Part shown: piece after piece, positions 14,946 through 24,322 of the stretch
How the letters are laid out: every line of letters starts with the position of its first letter
How positions within the stretch are numbered: the first letter of the stretch is position 1
Assembly: GCA_021794835.1 (NCBI GenBank)
Contig: JAJYQA010000022.1
Span: 121,525 to 160,267, forward strand
Reading direction: 5' to 3'
DNA length: 38,743 nt
Source: Actinomycetes bacterium
GTDB taxonomy: Bacteria; Actinomycetota; Aquicultoria; Aquicultorales; Aquicultoraceae
Notes under the pieces: generated by a model
The model's input: the letters and a program-made list of their open reading frames with translations, nothing else
Databases searched by the model: none
What the model was told of the DNA's origin: nothing
Program-made: the position numbers and the translations under genes

Positions 14946-16670
14946 GTGCTGGATCGATTTTCTATCGGTACCAAGATCACTTTTTTATTTGCGATAATGC
15001 TTATACCAGTCTTTCTACTAAGCGTAAACAGTTTTAGGTTGCAATCAGACGCTAAAAACGATGTTTCTGCATACCGCGACCTTTTGGATAAAACCCGTGC
15101 AGCCGGCGATCTTCAACTTGCGATTGAGCGCAGCAAGATACCGATTGATGATTTAGTAACCCATAAAAATACAAAGGAAATACAAACGTATAAAGAAATG
15201 CGCGCCGATATCGACCGTAAAATAGCCGATCTTTCAAAATCACCGTCTACATCTGAATTGAAACAGCTCATAGCAAATATCAAAGGGGACCTTATGGTAG
15301 TTGATCAGAAAACCCAAGGGATTTTTGCCGATTACCATTCAAGGAATGTAGGCACAAGGATGAATGATTTTGAAAATACCGTAGACAAAACTAAGGACGA
15401 TGTCGGGAGGCTTAACCAGATTATAAAAAATTACTCGGCGGTGCTTGGCAGGCAAGCCTTAACAACTGAGAGGCGTGCAAATACCGTAAATATTATGGCA
15501 CTTCTTATATCGGTAAGCTTCTTTGCAGTAGCTCTCTTTTTATTGCAATCCCGTGTAGTTGGGCCTTCAAAGAAAATGCTACAGAAGATATTTGAAGCAT
15601 CAAGGGAGCTGTCTAAGTCTTCGCAGGAGGTTGCACAGGGCTCAATTCAAATTAAGAGTGCAAATTCTAGGGTGGTCGGTTCTATCGAGGAGTTTTCCCA
15701 CGGCTCGGAGAAACAAGCATACAGTGTTGCTGGGATCAACAACCTTGCCGAGCAAATTTCAATGGCCATAACCCAGGTCGCAAGTGGTGCACAAGAACAG
15801 GCAAGGGATGTTGCCAAAGCCCATAATATGCTTGGGTCACTATCTTCAACAGTTAAAAACGTGGTTGATACCACTCAGACGGTGGCTATGGTAGCTTCAG
15901 GGGGCTTAGGCGTTGCAGATAAAGGAAAAACAGCGGTTGACGAGGCAATGAGAGGCATGGGGCAGATGAAGGATACGGTTCTCTCGACATCTTCCAAAAT
16001 CCAAGCCCTAGGTGAAAAGTCAAAGCAAATAGGTGAGATCATAGAAGTAATAGATGATATAGCAGAGCAGACCAACCTACTAGCATTAAATGCAGCAATA
16101 GAAGCAGCAAGAGCCGGAGAGCACGGAAAAGGATTTGCCGTGGTTGCCGATGAGGTAAGAAAGCTAGCTGAAAGGTCGGCCCGGGCAACTGGAGAAATAG
16201 CCGAGTTAATAAAGGGAATCCAGGCTGAGACCATGCAGGCGGTAGAAGCTATGGAGGGAGAGACCAAAGAGGTTGAATCGGCAAACGAACTAGCATACCA
16301 GGCGGATGTGTCTATCGAAGAGGTAATGAACTCAATAGAGGAAGTAATGATACAGGTATCATCCGTGCGCTCAGCTACCGGTCAAATGTCTATAGCAGCC
16401 GATAAAGTTATCAAGGCAATTAATAACATAGCCTCCGTAACCGAAGAAAATACCGCGATAACCGAAGAGGTTGCCGCAAGTACCGAGCAGGTTTCAAAAA
16501 ATATAGGCGATATGTTTGCTCAGAGCCAGGAAGCCTTAAATTCACTTAGCGATATATCATTTGTTGCAAGAGAAACAAACGCTTCGGCCGAGCAAATATC
16601 GGCTTACATGCAGCAGTTGGCGGCAGTAATAAATGGGTTAGATGAGCTAGTCAAATCTTTTAACTGGTAA
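14946..16670 (+). CDS. Methyl-accepting chemotaxis protein with periplasmic helical-bundle sensor
   Basis: A transmembrane chemoreceptor. The first membrane helix is at about residues 11-27, a helical extracytoplasmic domain of the four-helix-bundle MCP type covers about 30-180, the second membrane helix is at about 183-203, and the cytoplasmic signalling region follows. The hairpin tip that contacts CheA and CheW is canonical ([20 protein letters not shown], then [15 protein letters not shown]). No clear HAMP module is seen after the second helix. GTG start at 14946 behind AGGAGG. Ligand unknown. A 261-bp segment (15996-16256) is identical to the next receptor gene. Confidence 0.93.
   Translation: MLDRFSIGTKITFLFAIMLIPVFLLSVNSFRLQSDAKNDVSAYRDLLDKTRAAGDLQLAIERSKIPIDDLVTHKNTKEIQTYKEMRADIDRKIADLSKSPSTSELKQLIANIKGDLMVVDQKTQGIFADYHSRNVGTRMNDFENTVDKTKDDVGRLNQIIKNYSAVLGRQALTTERRANTVNIMALLISVSFFAVALFLLQSRVVGPSKKMLQKIFEASRELSKSSQEVAQGSIQIKSANSRVVGSIEEFSHGSEKQAYSVAGINNLAEQISMAITQVASGAQEQARDVAKAHNMLGSLSSTVKNVVDTTQTVAMVASGGLGVADKGKTAVDEAMRGMGQMKDTVLSTSSKIQALGEKSKQIGEIIEVIDDIAEQTNLLALNAAIEAARAGEHGKGFAVVADEVRKLAERSARATGEIAELIKGIQAETMQAVEAMEGETKEVESANELAYQADVSIEEVMNSIEEVMIQVSSVRSATGQMSIAADKVIKAINNIASVTEENTAITEEVAASTEQVSKNIGDMFAQSQEALNSLSDISFVARETNASAEQISAYMQQLAAVINGLDELVKSFNW
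15996..16256 (+). repeat. 261-bp identical segment, copy 1 (receptor tip)
   Basis: Bases 15996-16256 match 17459-17719 at every position, including third codon positions; the flanking base on each side differs. It is exactly 87 codons and covers the signalling tip of the receptor. Sequence outside the segment is clearly diverged, so recent gene conversion or copying is likely. Confidence 0.97.
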
Positions 16671-16683
16671 GCGTGTTATTTAT

Positions 16684-16710
16684 TAAAGAGATAACTGATT
16701 TAAACGATGA
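16684..16710 (+). promoter_or_regulatory. Candidate sigma-28 promoter of the second chemoreceptor
   Basis: TAAA (16684-16687), a 15-base spacer, then AACGATGA (16703-16710). The -35 and spacing match the sigma-28 consensus exactly and the -10 keeps CGAT. ACGATGAATATA here is shared with the first receptor's upstream region. The expected start, near 16716, would give a leader of only about 14 nt beginning at the SD, which is tight. Confidence 0.45.
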
Positions 16711-16729
16711 ATATACGGGAGGTTAAAAA

Positions 16730-18136
16730 TTGGGTCCGATTTTAGTCGTTGCGCTAGGAACGCTGGTAATGCTTGCAGCGGTTATCAACTGCCAAAAGTT
16801 AATAAAAATAGTTAAAAAGACAGAATACGGTGCTAAATGGGTGGGCCTTTTTACGTTTATGTTAGTTTTCTTAGCTGCCTATATTTTCTATGGGATAATC
16901 CTCCTAAGAAACACACGTTTTCTTGACCCGAACCTCCTGGTTAGTCTGGTTTTTCTACTTGGGGGAGTTTTTGTATTTTTAGTGGTATCGCTTAACTACT
17001 CGACTTTTAACGGGTTACTTGTATTAAAGCAAAAGCAGCTCTTTTCAAAACTGACGGGGACGGCTAAGAAACTTGCCGAATCAGCAAGAGGACTCGCGGC
17101 GGGGTCGGATTCTATCAGTACAACCGCAAGCCAAATATCTGGTTCTATTATTGAGATTGCAGGTGATGTTGACGAACAGAGCAAGTCAACTTCTGAAGCG
17201 CATAACTTAATCGATCAAATAGCAATTGCAATAGACCAGGTATCTAAAGGTGCGGTTGAGCAATCAAGGAGTGTATCTGAGACCACCGGAGGCATGGGCC
17301 AATTGGCCGGAGCAATCAGTAGGGTTGCCGAGAATGCAAAGACGGTTCAAAATGTTGTCTCCGAAAGCCAGGTCGTTGCTTCAAGAGGCCAGAAGGCGGT
17401 AGAGGAATCCATCTCAGGTATGGCAAGGATCAGGGAGACCGTTACCGCCTCCGCTGCTAAAATCCAAGCCCTAGGTGAAAAGTCAAAGCAAATAGGTGAG
17501 ATCATAGAAGTAATAGATGATATAGCAGAGCAGACCAACCTACTAGCATTAAATGCAGCAATAGAAGCAGCAAGAGCCGGAGAGCACGGAAAAGGATTTG
17601 CCGTGGTTGCCGATGAGGTAAGAAAGCTAGCTGAAAGGTCGGCCCGGGCAACTGGAGAAATAGCCGAGTTAATAAAGGGAATCCAGGCTGAGACCATGCA
17701 GGCGGTAGAAGCTATGGAGCGGGGTACTCAAGAAGTAGAGGCTGGAAGTGAGCTGGCAGCCCATGCGGGGGCTGCTATCGAAGAGATGACCTCTTCAGTA
17801 AACCGAGTAGTTAATGAGATTGCTGAGGTCTCTCAAGCTGCTGAGCAAATATCCTCATCGTCGAATAAAATTGCCGAAGCCATGGATCAGATCGCAAGCA
17901 TAACTCAGGAGAATACAGCTATAACCGAAGAGGTCGCAGCTTCCTCGGATCAGATAGTAAAAGTTGTTGAGTCGATATCGGAATCCTCGAAACGTGCGGC
18001 TGCGCAAGCTATGCAGATATCAGCATCATCACAGGAGCAAACGGGCTCCGTCGAGGAGATTGCAGCCTCGGTCGTTGAGCTATCAGATATGGCTGGCAGG
18101 TTATACGAACTTGTTGAAAAGTTCCAACTATTATAG
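16730..18136 (+). CDS. Chemoreceptor without an extracytoplasmic sensor domain
   Basis: A 468-residue receptor with three N-terminal membrane helices (about residues 4-22, 39-60, 70-93) joined by short loops, then the cytoplasmic signalling domain with the canonical tip ([20 protein letters not shown]). There is no room for a periplasmic ligand domain and no PAS or GAF domain, so it may sense within the membrane or cytoplasm, or act through partner receptors. Start TTG at 16730 with GGGAGG about 7 nt upstream. Its stop overlaps the SD of cheW. It shares 261 identical bases with the preceding receptor gene. Confidence 0.93.
   Translation: MGPILVVALGTLVMLAAVINCQKLIKIVKKTEYGAKWVGLFTFMLVFLAAYIFYGIILLRNTRFLDPNLLVSLVFLLGGVFVFLVVSLNYSTFNGLLVLKQKQLFSKLTGTAKKLAESARGLAAGSDSISTTASQISGSIIEIAGDVDEQSKSTSEAHNLIDQIAIAIDQVSKGAVEQSRSVSETTGGMGQLAGAISRVAENAKTVQNVVSESQVVASRGQKAVEESISGMARIRETVTASAAKIQALGEKSKQIGEIIEVIDDIAEQTNLLALNAAIEAARAGEHGKGFAVVADEVRKLAERSARATGEIAELIKGIQAETMQAVEAMERGTQEVEAGSELAAHAGAAIEEMTSSVNRVVNEIAEVSQAAEQISSSSNKIAEAMDQIASITQENTAITEEVAASSDQIVKVVESISESSKRAAAQAMQISASSQEQTGSVEEIAASVVELSDMAGRLYELVEKFQLL
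17459..17719 (+). repeat. 261-bp identical segment, copy 2 (receptor tip)
   Basis: This copy in the second receptor is identical to 15996-16256. It encodes from [14 protein letters not shown] through the tip to MQAVEAME. Both copies are in the same orientation, 1463 bases apart start to start, so recombination between them could delete the intervening DNA and yield a hybrid receptor. Confidence 0.97.
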
Positions 18137-18147
18137 GAGGTTTGACT

Positions 18148-18639
18148 GTGGGCGAGGAACAAACGTTTGAGCAAGAACAACTAGTAGTTTTTGAGGTCAG
18201 TGACGAGTCATTTGGAATCGATATATCCCTAGTACAGGAAATCATAAGGCTCCAGCCGATAACTGAAGTTCCAAAAGCACCTATGTACGTCAAAGGAGTC
18301 ATAAACCTAAGAGGCAAAGTTATACCAATTATCGACTTAAGGGAAAGATTCGGGTTTGTCACTGCCGAGGAGACCAAGGCGACCCGGATCGTAGTCGTAA
18401 ATGTTCTCGGTAACACCGTAGGCATGATTGTTGACGCGGTATCTGAGGTGCTGCGCCTGGCAACCGGTTCAATCGAGCCGCCTTCGACTATTGTCGAAAG
18501 CATTGGTTCGCAGTATCTCAAAGGGATAGGAAAGCTTGAGGACAAGCTAATTATATTGCTTGACCTAGATAAGCTTCTCGTAGAGATGGGGGCAACTCCG
18601 TTAGTTGAAAACCTAATCGGGCTATCTGAAGTAGCGTAA
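18148..18639 (+). CDS. cheW: CheW, receptor-kinase coupling protein
   Basis: Links chemoreceptors to the CheA kinase. It is a single CheW domain with typical segments: VVFEVSDESFGIDISLVQEI, MYVKGVINLRGKVIPIIDLR, and GIGKLEDKLIILLDLDKLL. The GTG at 18148 is chosen because AGGAGG (18135-18140) sits 7 nt before it; an in-frame TTG at 18142 is only 1 nt from the SD. The SD overlaps the stop of the second receptor gene, so translation is coupled. Confidence 0.95.
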   Translation: MGEEQTFEQEQLVVFEVSDESFGIDISLVQEIIRLQPITEVPKAPMYVKGVINLRGKVIPIIDLRERFGFVTAEETKATRIVVVNVLGNTVGMIVDAVSEVLRLATGSIEPPSTIVESIGSQYLKGIGKLEDKLIILLDLDKLLVEMGATPLVENLIGLSEVA

Positions 18640-18683
18640 AGCCCAAGTAAATTTACAAGTTAATTCAAAACGCAGGAGTAAGA

Positions 18684-20888
18684 ATGGACTTACTGTTTGA
18701 TGCTTCACCTGAAGATTTAAAAGTATTTACCCAAGAAGCGGAAGAGCTTATCCAACAACTTGACGATGCAGTTCTTCGTTTGGAAAAAGAAGGACAGGAT
18801 GCAGAGCTAATCCAAGAGATATTTCGTGCAGCCCATACGCTTAAAGGTTCTTCTGGGATGCTCGGGCATGAACGTATGGCTGAGCTTACGCATGCCATGG
18901 AAACCCTCTTTGATAAGCTCAGAAAAAATGAGCTTACTGTCACAACCAAGTTAATAGATCTTTTTCTAGATTGCCTTGATACCTTAAAGGTCCTCAAAGA
19001 CGAGTGCTATACATTAAAGCCTAGCGATATAGATGTTAAAACCTTAAGCCAGCAGATACTGGCGTTTGCTGATGGGGAGCCAGGTAAGCCTGACAACTCG
19101 GGAAAATTAAAGGAACCGGGCAAAAATGATCGAGCCGGGCTTAAGGCACAGGTTGGCAATAAAGCGGTTGGAAAGGCTGGAAAGAAACAGTCATCGGTAG
19201 TTCTTGCAGATGAAGAGATCAGCAAGATAAACCGGGCCGAGATTGCCGGCTCTCAGGCTTTTGTAGTTAAAGCAGCCGTTGCAAGCGATTGCCCAATGCC
19301 ATCAGTGCGGATTTACCAGATTGTAGAGGAACTCCAAGCCGTTGCAAAAATAATAAAAACTCACCCAGGGATTGATATTATCGAGCATAGTGAGTGCGGC
19401 TCAGAAGTGGAGATAATTCTAGTCGCCGACGAAGACCAGGGTAGCATAGAGAGCGTGATAAAATCGATCTCTGAGCTTTCTGGTTACAGTATCAAGCCTT
19501 ACCATACATCCGACGAATTGAGCACAAAAGGAGGGACCAAAGAGTCGGCCAAGCCATTGGCCGATGAGCGAGCCGAGGATCTAGGCCCTAAGGCAAGAGG
19601 AAAAACCCAGCAAGAAATAAACCAGATACGAGCCACAGCCGTGAAGACGGTCAGGGTTGATGTTGAACGACTGGATCATCTGATGAACTTAGTCGGTGAG
19701 CTTGTAATAGGCAAGACAAGGCTTCTTCAGATCGGTACCGAGCTTGCCAATAACTACCATCTCGGCGACATAAGCGGTTCTTTAAACGAAGCAACCGCTC
19801 AGATCGGTCAAATCACAAATGAATTGCAAGAAGAGGTAATGCGGGCCCGGATGCTTCCCATCGAGCAAGTATTTAACAAGTTTCCGAGGCTGGTTAGGGA
19901 CTTGGCCCGAACCGCTGGTAAGCAGATCAACTTCGTAGTTGAAGGTAAAGAGACGGAGATTGACCGCTCAGTTTTAGAAGAGATCGGCGATCCGCTCATT
20001 CATATCCTGAGAAATGCAATCGATCATGGCATCGAGACGCCAGAAGAGCGAAAGAAAGCAAAAAAACCTGCAGAGGGGAATGTATACCTTGGGGCCAGGC
20101 ATGAGGAAAACCACATAGTTGTAGAGATCACTGACGATGGTCGTGGGATCGATCCTAACAAACTTAAGGATAAAGCCATAAGCAAAGGTTTTTTAACCCC
20201 CGAAGCCGCAGAGAAGATGAGTGATCGGGATGCGTATGAACTTATCTTTTTCTCCGGGTTTAGCACCGCCGAGAAGGTATCCGAGATCTCGGGTCGTGGC
20301 GTCGGCATGGATGTAGTTCGAAATAACATCAAAAAAATAAATGGGTCGGTAGGCATAGAATCTGAGATGGGTAAGGGCACTAAGTTTACAATCAAACTTC
20401 CTCTTACCCTCGTCATAGTTGATGCACTAATTGTAGTTCTCTCGGGCACACTCTACGCTATCCCACTTGGCATGGTAAAAGAGGTACTTCGCCTTGAAAA
20501 AGGCGATATTAAACTGGTCAACAAACTCGAGACAACCTTGCTTCGGGGAAGTGTTTTACCGCTTCTTAGGTTAAATGAGCTTTTCGGTCATATAGATTCT
20601 AAAGGACATAAAGAGAAACATGGTCTACACGTTGTGGTGGTCGGCTATGGTGATAGCAAAGTCGGTCTTATTGTCGACCACTTAGTTAGCAAGATGGAGA
20701 TAATGATAAAAGCTTTAGGCGATTATCTTGGCGATATTGATGGAATATCGGGCGCAACAATTCTTGGCGACGGCAAGGTTGCATTGGTTATCGATCCGGT
20801 TGCTCTTGTCGCGAAGGTGGATACTCAGGCCTTACCCAGCCATAAGCTTAAGTTTGGAGTAGGGTCGGGGCAGAAGATGACGGCTTAG
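18684..20888 (+). CDS. cheA: CheA, chemotaxis histidine kinase
   Basis: The central kinase that phosphorylates CheY and CheB. Domains in order: HPt/P1 with phospho-accepting H51 in FRAAHTLKGSSGML; a lysine/glycine-rich linker (about 133-188); one P2 CheY/CheB-docking domain (about 190-275); P3 dimerisation helices (about 322-390, VERLDHLMNLVGELVIGKTR); the ATP-binding domain with H440, N444 (HILRNAIDHG), DDGRGID and GRGVGMDVV; and the C-terminal CheW-like P5 (about 600-725). All kinase motifs are intact, and length 734 is normal. ATG at 18684 follows GGAG. Confidence 0.97.
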   Translation: MDLLFDASPEDLKVFTQEAEELIQQLDDAVLRLEKEGQDAELIQEIFRAAHTLKGSSGMLGHERMAELTHAMETLFDKLRKNELTVTTKLIDLFLDCLDTLKVLKDECYTLKPSDIDVKTLSQQILAFADGEPGKPDNSGKLKEPGKNDRAGLKAQVGNKAVGKAGKKQSSVVLADEEISKINRAEIAGSQAFVVKAAVASDCPMPSVRIYQIVEELQAVAKIIKTHPGIDIIEHSECGSEVEIILVADEDQGSIESVIKSISELSGYSIKPYHTSDELSTKGGTKESAKPLADERAEDLGPKARGKTQQEINQIRATAVKTVRVDVERLDHLMNLVGELVIGKTRLLQIGTELANNYHLGDISGSLNEATAQIGQITNELQEEVMRARMLPIEQVFNKFPRLVRDLARTAGKQINFVVEGKETEIDRSVLEEIGDPLIHILRNAIDHGIETPEERKKAKKPAEGNVYLGARHEENHIVVEITDDGRGIDPNKLKDKAISKGFLTPEAAEKMSDRDAYELIFFSGFSTAEKVSEISGRGVGMDVVRNNIKKINGSVGIESEMGKGTKFTIKLPLTLVIVDALIVVLSGTLYAIPLGMVKEVLRLEKGDIKLVNKLETTLLRGSVLPLLRLNELFGHIDSKGHKEKHGLHVVVVGYGDSKVGLIVDHLVSKMEIMIKALGDYLGDIDGISGATILGDGKVALVIDPVALVAKVDTQALPSHKLKFGVGSGQKMTA

Positions 20889-20930
20889 GACAAAGTTAAG
20901 CCAAATATAATACAAAGAGGGGAGATAGAG

Positions 20931-21548
20931 GTGTCACAGCTATCCGGTGGCCTAACGTCTAAACAAAAAGAACTGCTCGAGCGAATTTTTAAGTTAAGTA
21001 CCGATAGCGCAGCGGTCGCCCTGTCCGAGATGACGGAGAAGCCAGTTTTCCTAGAGTCGCCCCGCCTTGGCGTCGTCTCGCTTGACTCGATAACCAACAC
21101 CGCCGGCGGTGCTGAGTCCAGTGTGATTAGCGCATATCTTATCTTCTCCGGGGAAATTAACGGAAATATGCTTCTTGTATTTCCCGAACAAAGCGCTTTT
21201 AAGCTCATTAATGAGATTTTGCGCCAGGATGATACAAGCAGTGAAGACCTTGATAAGATGGCAATCTCAGTGTTGGGCGAAGTTGGAAATCTGGTTAGCT
21301 CGTATTTCTTGAGCACCCTTTCGGATTACACCGGTATGGACTTGCGGCCGTCTTCGCCGATGGTAGTTCAGGATATGATTGGAGCTATTATCAGCTCAGC
21401 GATACTAATGCTGGAGAGGACACCGGAAGAAATCCTTTGCATTGAAACGGAGATAGCAGACGAAAATAGCAAAATTGAAGGCTACCTGATGTTATTTACT
21501 GACGAAGATTCACTGGATAAGCTCTTGCAAATAATAGAAGTGAGGTAA
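20931..21548 (+). CDS. cheC: CheC-type CheY-P phosphatase with one degenerate active site
   Basis: A CheC/CheX/FliY-family protein of 205 residues. CheC normally has two pseudosymmetric ExxN sites. The second is intact (E117 and N120 in VLGEVGNLVSS, followed by the usual Pro region). The first is not: where family members have ExxN (EVGN in B. subtilis CheC) this one reads R18-I-F-K21 before AAVALS. The fold-forming segments (SVISAYLIFSGEINGNMLLV) are normal. It may therefore be a single-site phosphatase or mainly a CheD partner. GTG start at 20931 behind GAGGGGAG. It overlaps the cheD SD at its 3' end. Confidence 0.9.
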   Translation: MSQLSGGLTSKQKELLERIFKLSTDSAAVALSEMTEKPVFLESPRLGVVSLDSITNTAGGAESSVISAYLIFSGEINGNMLLVFPEQSAFKLINEILRQDDTSSEDLDKMAISVLGEVGNLVSSYFLSTLSDYTGMDLRPSSPMVVQDMIGAIISSAILMLERTPEEILCIETEIADENSKIEGYLMLFTDEDSLDKLLQIIEVR

Positions 21549-21552
21549 TTTC

Positions 21553-22038
21553 GTGCCTGAGGCATTCAACGTAGGTATTGGCGAACTAAAGGTATCGAAA
21601 GATGCAGATGCCATAATTATTACTCGGGGCCTTGGTTCTTGCGTGGCTGTCTGCCTGTACGATAAAGAAGCGGGGGTCGCCGGCATGGCGCATATCATGC
21701 TACCGCAGGATAACGGTAGAGGTAACATACTTACCGCGCGGTTTGCAGATTCGGGCGTACCAAGGCTTCTTAAGGCAATGGTAAAAGAGGGAGCAGATCC
21801 CAAGGAAATAAAAGCAAAAATTGTTGGGGGCGCTCGGATGTTTCATATAGCTGGGGGCAACAGTCTTCTGGAAATTGGAGAGCGCAATGTTGAGGCAGTT
21901 AAGGCTGTTCTCAAATCACTTAAGTTGAATTTAGTTGCTGCCGATACAGGTAAGGATTACGGTAGAACCGTTGAATTATTTGTTGCTACCGGAGAAGTTT
22001 TGGTTAAAGCGATCGGCCACAACACAATTGTTTTATAG
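21553..22038 (+). CDS. cheD: CheD, receptor glutamine deamidase
   Basis: Deamidates glutamines on chemoreceptors and forms a complex with CheC in adaptation. The catalytic motifs are present: Thr24 (ITRGLGSC), Cys30 and His47 (GMAHIMLP). Length 161 is typical. GTG start at 21553 with GAGGT 7 nt upstream, the SD lying in the last codons of cheC. The cheC-cheD pairing is the standard Gram-positive and archaeal arrangement. Confidence 0.95.
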   Translation: MPEAFNVGIGELKVSKDADAIIITRGLGSCVAVCLYDKEAGVAGMAHIMLPQDNGRGNILTARFADSGVPRLLKAMVKEGADPKEIKAKIVGGARMFHIAGGNSLLEIGERNVEAVKAVLKSLKLNLVAADTGKDYGRTVELFVATGEVLVKAIGHNTIVL

Positions 22039-22049
22039 GAGGCAAGAGA

Positions 22050-22412
22050 ATGGGCAAGGGTGTCTTAGTTGTCGATGACGCTCAATTCATGAGAATGAAA
22101 ATTGTAAAACTTTTAACCGACAACGGTTACAGTGTAGCCGGAGAGGCGGGAAACGGCGAAGAGGCTATTACTAAATACCAGCAGCTTAAGCCGGACCTTG
22201 TTATTATGGATATCACTATGCCGGTTATGGACGGCATCGCTGCAATAAGCGAGATTAAAAAGGTCGATGATGGCGCAAAGGTTATTGTGTGTAGCGCTAT
22301 GGGGCAACAGAATATGGTCATTCAAGCAATTAAATCCGGCGCGAAAGATTACGTACTTAAACCATTCCAGCCCGACAGGGTACTAGAAGCAGTTAAGAAG
22401 CAAATAGGTTAA
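22050..22412 (+). CDS. cheY: CheY, chemotaxis response regulator
   Basis: A single-domain receiver of 120 residues. Acidic pocket D9-D10, phospho-acceptor D54 (MDITMP), the conserved Ser in VIVCSAMG and Lys in LKPFQP are all present. The sequence closely resembles Thermotoga-type CheY (for example MRMK after the acidic pocket and CSAMGQQ). CheY-P should bind FliM or FliN/FliY at the switch; those genes are outside this window. AGGAGG precedes the ATG. Confidence 0.96.
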   Translation: MGKGVLVVDDAQFMRMKIVKLLTDNGYSVAGEAGNGEEAITKYQQLKPDLVIMDITMPVMDGIAAISEIKKVDDGAKVIVCSAMGQQNMVIQAIKSGAKDYVLKPFQPDRVLEAVKKQIG

Positions 22413-22435
22413 ACCTTGTTGGGAGCGTGGAGCAA

Positions 22436-23494
22436 TTGCCTATTAGAGTTCTGGTCGTAGATGACTCTTTTTTTAGCCGTAAGCGGTTGGTTGAGATGTT
22501 ATCGTCCGACCCCCAGATACAAATTATCGATACCGCGCAGGACGGTCTTGAGGCCATTAAAAAGGTTGCAGAATTTAAACCAGATGTAGTCACGCTTGAT
22601 ATTGAGATGGCCAAGATGGATGGTCTAACCGCTCTAGGTCACATTATGGAAGAGCACCCTACGCCTGTTATTATGGTAAGTACCTTAACGAAAGAGGGCT
22701 CCGAGGCTACAGCTCAAGCCTTACTTAAGGGAGCGGTAGACTTCATCCATAAACCCACCGACCTGGCCAGCGTAAACAAAATTAAGGATGAGCTTAACCT
22801 TAAGGTTAAGGCAGCAATTAAAGCCCAATTTAGCAGAAGGCCTGCGCCGATACCGGTCGGTGATCTTAGGCAAGAACCCGCATCTAAATTTACCGCCGTA
22901 ACCGATAAAATCGTTATGATAGGTGCATCAACTGGTGGCCCAAGGGCCCTTATCGAAGTTCTGCCAAGACTGCCAAAGAATTTTCCTTTGCCGGTTGCAG
23001 TTATTCAGCATATGCCACCGGGCCCGTTTATAAAATCAATCGCCAGCAGAATCGACAGCGAATCAAACATACGAGTTGTAGAAGCCCAAGATGGTGACTG
23101 TCTAATCCCAGGGACGGCGATTATGGCACCGGGCGGCTACCATATGCTAATCGAGAAAGGCGGTATAGTGCGCCTGAGCCACGGTCCTACCGTAAATTCA
23201 GTTAGACCATCGGTTGATGTGATGATGAGCTCAGGGGTTGCCGTTTACGGCGCAAATACAATCGGCGTTCTCTTGACCGGAATGGGTAGGGACGGCGCCG
23301 ACGGTATGGCCGTAATAAAGAAGAAAGGCGGGCACACCATAGCCGAGCATGAATCAACGTGTGTGGTATATGGAATGCCAAAGTCGGTTATCGACGAGGG
23401 TAACGCCGATGTGGTTGCTCCGCTGGAGCGTATACCTCAAGAGATTATGAGAATGATTGAGGAAAATGCAAGAAATGCCAAATTATGTGGATAG
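22436..23494 (+). CDS. cheB: CheB, receptor methylesterase/deamidase
   Basis: Removes receptor methyl groups when phosphorylated by CheA. The N-terminal receiver has D9-D10 and D55 (TLDIEM) when numbered from the TTG at 22436. The C-terminal esterase has the catalytic triad motifs GASTGGP, QHMPPGP and MGRDGADGM. The TTG at 22436 gives the normal start (PIRVLVVDDS). An in-frame GTG at 22427 is only 1 nt from GGGAG, too close to use it, so I prefer the TTG. The 3' end overlaps cheR. Confidence 0.94.
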   Translation: MPIRVLVVDDSFFSRKRLVEMLSSDPQIQIIDTAQDGLEAIKKVAEFKPDVVTLDIEMAKMDGLTALGHIMEEHPTPVIMVSTLTKEGSEATAQALLKGAVDFIHKPTDLASVNKIKDELNLKVKAAIKAQFSRRPAPIPVGDLRQEPASKFTAVTDKIVMIGASTGGPRALIEVLPRLPKNFPLPVAVIQHMPPGPFIKSIASRIDSESNIRVVEAQDGDCLIPGTAIMAPGGYHMLIEKGGIVRLSHGPTVNSVRPSVDVMMSSGVAVYGANTIGVLLTGMGRDGADGMAVIKKKGGHTIAEHESTCVVYGMPKSVIDEGNADVVAPLERIPQEIMRMIEENARNAKLCG

Positions 23495-24299
23495 CCCAGA
23501 ATACCGGTATTTTGTAAGCAAGATAAAGGCCTTGGCAAATATCGATCTTGATAGTTATAAGCCCTGGCAGATACAGAGAAGGCTGACTTTTGTAATGGAG
23601 CAAGCTGGGGCTGCCAATTACCGAAAATATGCGGACATTCTCGCGTCAGACGAAGCGAAGCTAACCCACTTTGTTAACTGGGTTACCATCAACGTTTCTG
23701 AGTTTTACCGGGATGCCGATAAGTTTAGGAGCTTAGAGAGGCTTATACTGCCATCTCTTTTAGAGCAAAACGAACGCCTTAGAATTTGGAGTGCGGGCTG
23801 CTCAAATGGAGCGGAGCCTTATACCATGGCCCTTATCCTTGAAGACATGACCCCAGGCGTTAAACACGAGATCATCGGCACGGACTTAGACAGCCGTATT
23901 TTAAAAACGGCAAGAGAGGCACGTTATCTGGCAAGAGACGTAAAGAGCGTTCCCAGACATCTCCTCCAGCAATTCTTTACTCAAGATGGTGAGACCTACG
24001 TATTAAGCGACAAGGTTAAGAAAAGGGTCCATTTTAAAAAACACGACCTACTGAAAGACCCTTATGATAACGGTTTTGACCTTATTCTTTGCCGCAACGT
24101 TGTAATCTACTTTACCAACGAAGCCAAAGATAACATATACAACAAGTTCTGGCTCTCTTTAAAGGATGGGGGAGTCCTTTTTGTAGGCGGGGCAGAGAGT
24201 ATTCTAAATGCAAAGGAGCTTGGCTTTAAAGTTCTAGCCCCGTTCTTTTACGCAAAGGTTCTGAATACTGGAAGATTGGATGCCAGAAAAGCTAGTTAA
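23466..24299 (+). CDS. cheR: CheR, receptor methyltransferase
   Basis: Methylates receptor glutamates using S-adenosylmethionine. The N-terminal all-helical domain (about 1-85) includes YKPWQIQRRLTFVME and NVSEFYRD. The SAM-binding domain has the classic CheR motif IWSAGCSNGAEPYTMAL, then IIGTDLDSRIL, and FDLILCRNVVIYF. The start is uncertain among TTG 23457, ATG 23466 and ATG 23475; GAGG at 23459-23462 is 3 and 12 nt from the two ATGs. The gene overlaps the end of cheB. No pentapeptide-binding or TPR extension is seen. Confidence 0.94.
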   Translation: MQEMPNYVDSPEYRYFVSKIKALANIDLDSYKPWQIQRRLTFVMEQAGAANYRKYADILASDEAKLTHFVNWVTINVSEFYRDADKFRSLERLILPSLLEQNERLRIWSAGCSNGAEPYTMALILEDMTPGVKHEIIGTDLDSRILKTAREARYLARDVKSVPRHLLQQFFTQDGETYVLSDKVKKRVHFKKHDLLKDPYDNGFDLILCRNVVIYFTNEAKDNIYNKFWLSLKDGGVLFVGGAESILNAKELGFKVLAPFFYAKVLNTGRLDARKAS

Positions 24300-24322
24300 G
24301 AAGGTTCTGTTTGGGGGAGAAA

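Noticed and set aside
14815-14997. 60-residue plus-strand ORF before the first chemoreceptor
   Set aside because: It overlaps the fliO promoter and the receptor start in another frame, has no SD, and its composition is unlike its neighbours. It is a chance ORF.
15875-16267. Minus-strand ORF over the receptor tip, repeated at 17347-17697
   Set aside because: The repeated protein is only the antisense of the 261-bp identical receptor segment, not a duplicated gene.
18009-18545. 178-residue minus-strand ORF antisense to cheW
   Set aside because: cheW is clear on the plus strand, with SD and family motifs. The antisense frame has neither.
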